Below, one piece after another: positions 5,572 through 6,002 of a stretch of DNA of 6,002 nucleotides (position 1 is its first letter; each line of letters opens with the position of its first letter). Origin of the DNA: Nanobdellota archaeon (GTDB taxonomy: Archaea > Nanobdellota > Nanobdellia > Pacearchaeales > GW2011-AR1). The notes under the pieces are model-generated. The model was not told the origin of the DNA. It worked only from the letters and a program-made list of their open reading frames with translations, and ran no database searches. A program made the position numbers and the translations under genes. The DNA lies in contig JAHJUA010000002.1 in NCBI GenBank assembly GCA_018829425.1, positions 1 to 6,002 on the forward strand, read 5' to 3'.

Positions 5572-5602
5572 TTGAAAGTTCCCGCCCACCCTCCCAAAGA
5601 GA
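5572..5602 (+). repeat. C-rich intergenic element, copy 2
   Basis: TTGAAAGTTCCCGCCCACCC (5572-5591), extended by TCCC to 5595 and then AAAGAGA. It matches copy 1 at 17 of 20 positions and likewise begins shortly after the stop codon of a small membrane gene (12 bases). The extra TCCC gives four C-triplets and therefore a complete G-quadruplex motif on the other strand. Confidence 0.55.
5581..5595 (-). other. G-quadruplex motif (i-motif on + strand)
   Basis: The + strand reads CCCGCCCACCCTCCC, so the - strand is GGGAGGGTGGGCGGG: four G3 runs joined by three single-base loops, the most stable class of intramolecular quadruplex. It lies between the stop at 5559 and the TATA box at 5639. Formation on the template strand could stall transcription coming from the small-gene cluster; that role is inference. 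Confidence 0.7.
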
Positions 5603-5638
5603 AAGTAGTAAAATCACGCGAGTTTTCTGTTAGTTAAG

Positions 5639-5646
5639 TTTATAAT
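5639..5646 (+). promoter_or_regulatory. TATA box for the last gene, leaderless type
   Basis: TTTATAAT has its centre about 25 bases before the ATG at 5668, so transcription should begin at or within a base or two of the start codon. The bases before the ATG (TCTTATTGTTTTC) contain no Shine-Dalgarno, as expected for leaderless translation. The purine-containing AGTTAAG just upstream may be the B-recognition element. Confidence 0.6.
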
Positions 5647-5667
5647 TTAATTTATCTTATTGTTTTC

Positions 5668-6002
5668 ATGTTATCTAAGAGGGGAGAACTAACGACGAAG
5701 CAGCTTGTAACAATCATAATTCTCATAACTAGTTTCATCATTGTTTTGTTTTTGCTTTTCCAGTTGAATCTTGGAGAAACGTCGGATAAAGAAATTTGCC
5801 ACAATTCGGTTACTTTGCGCGCGAAGGCATCGGTGTTTTCGGGGTCCTTGGATTGCAAGACAAATTATCTCTGTGTTTCCAGTGGTGGAAGCTGTGAGGG
5901 AATAACTGAAACTTCAACTGCAGAAGTGGATGCGGGCAATAAGACTCAAGTGATGGAAGCGCTCGCAGATGAGATGGTTTCGTGCTGGTGGCAGTTTGGC
6001 GA
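5668..6002 (+). CDS. Membrane-anchored Cys-rich pilin-like protein (partial, runs off window)
   Basis: 111 codons are visible and the frame is open at the window end. The start is MLSKRGELTTKQLVTIIILI: basic residues and Gly (KRG, 4-6) before a hydrophobic helix at about 12-33, like a class III prepilin leader, though position +5 is Lys rather than Glu, so cleavage is uncertain. The external part has cysteines at 44, 63, 69, 76 and 106 and the striking end 'ALADEMVSCWWQFG'. I recall a DPANN family of unnamed proteins with an early Cys-His ('ICHNSV' here), 'C..K..C.' and then 'A..M..CWW..GEG'; this gene fits it. The ATG at 5668 is supported by the TATA box placed for a leaderless start. It is separated from the small-gene cluster by a quadruplex motif and its own promoter, so it probably starts a new transcript while belonging to the same surface system. 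No known biochemical function. Confidence 0.85.
   Translation, partial: MLSKRGELTTKQLVTIIILITSFIIVLFLLFQLNLGETSDKEICHNSVTLRAKASVFSGSLDCKTNYLCVSSGGSCEGITETSTAEVDAGNKTQVMEALADEMVSCWWQFG

Noticed and set aside
5556..5633. 25-codon ORF starting in an ATGA overlap with the 34-residue gene (MIFGGIESSRPPSQRESSK...)
   Set aside because: It is a translation of the C-rich element with no membrane or domain character, and the matching copy at 4772 has no equivalent ORF.
375..5635. Perfect 11-base repeat TTCTGTTAGTT at 375-385 and 5625-5635, both upstream of genes
   Set aside because: Repeats of this length are expected by chance a few times in 6 kb of AT-rich DNA, and the positions relative to start codons differ.
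1..6002. CRISPR array, tRNA, rRNA, insertion sequence or phage genes
   Set aside because: No regularly spaced direct repeats, no tRNA/rRNA signatures and no transposase, integrase or phage-like proteins were seen on either strand.

Overview
The window looks like chromosomal DNA from a DPANN-type archaeon, most like Pacearchaeota or Woesearchaeota. This is inferred from protein style and cannot be proven here. The evidence is AT-rich DNA, an archaeal TATA-box promoter of TTTATATA type, start codons with no Shine-Dalgarno site, an archaeal FlaJ/TadC-like double-GspF membrane protein, and surface-protein modules that I associate with these lineages: a 'WFSDFFGKMTGRAV' segment after the signal peptide, a 'CTDSDGGKDY...CPNGCSDGTC' module, and a C-terminal Cys-rich 'FECDSNFC..GQCV' module. 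All supported genes are on the + strand.

Layout. Bases 1-39 are the tail of an upstream gene. Bases 88-336 encode an 82-residue four-cysteine protein resembling DUF1540 zinc-finger-like proteins. Bases 409-2583 encode a 724-residue inner-membrane platform protein of a type IV pilus/type II secretion-like machine. Bases 2626-4521 encode a 631-residue secreted or surface protein. It carries four cysteine-bracketed dockerin/EF-hand pairs with seven intact Ca2+ loops, a Cys-rich module, an unrecognised alpha/beta-like region and a C-terminal Cys-rich module. Bases 4612-5559 hold four small membrane-anchored proteins of 50, 50, 165 and 34 residues, tightly packed at the downstream end. Three of the four are under 55 codons and easy to miss. 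Bases 5668-6002 are the start of another single-pass, Cys-rich protein that runs off the window.

How they may work together. The 165-residue protein has a type IV prepilin-like N-terminus (KKG|FLLAE, Glu at +5). The first 50-residue protein (KKG|IVNE) and the last protein (KRG|ELTTK) have related N-termini. Next to a GspF/TadC platform protein, this suggests a minimal archaeal pilus or pseudopilus-like export locus whose products include several tiny membrane proteins and a Ca2+-binding multi-dockerin surface protein. The ATPase and the prepilin peptidase are not visible in the window; the ATPase could lie just upstream.

Non-coding structure. There is a near-ideal TATA box placed for a leaderless start at 2626 although a Shine-Dalgarno site is also present. 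There is a second leaderless-type promoter at 5639. Hairpins lie at 342-385 and 4566-4590. A C-rich element occurs in both longer spacers of the small-gene cluster; the second copy is a textbook G-quadruplex motif on the - strand.
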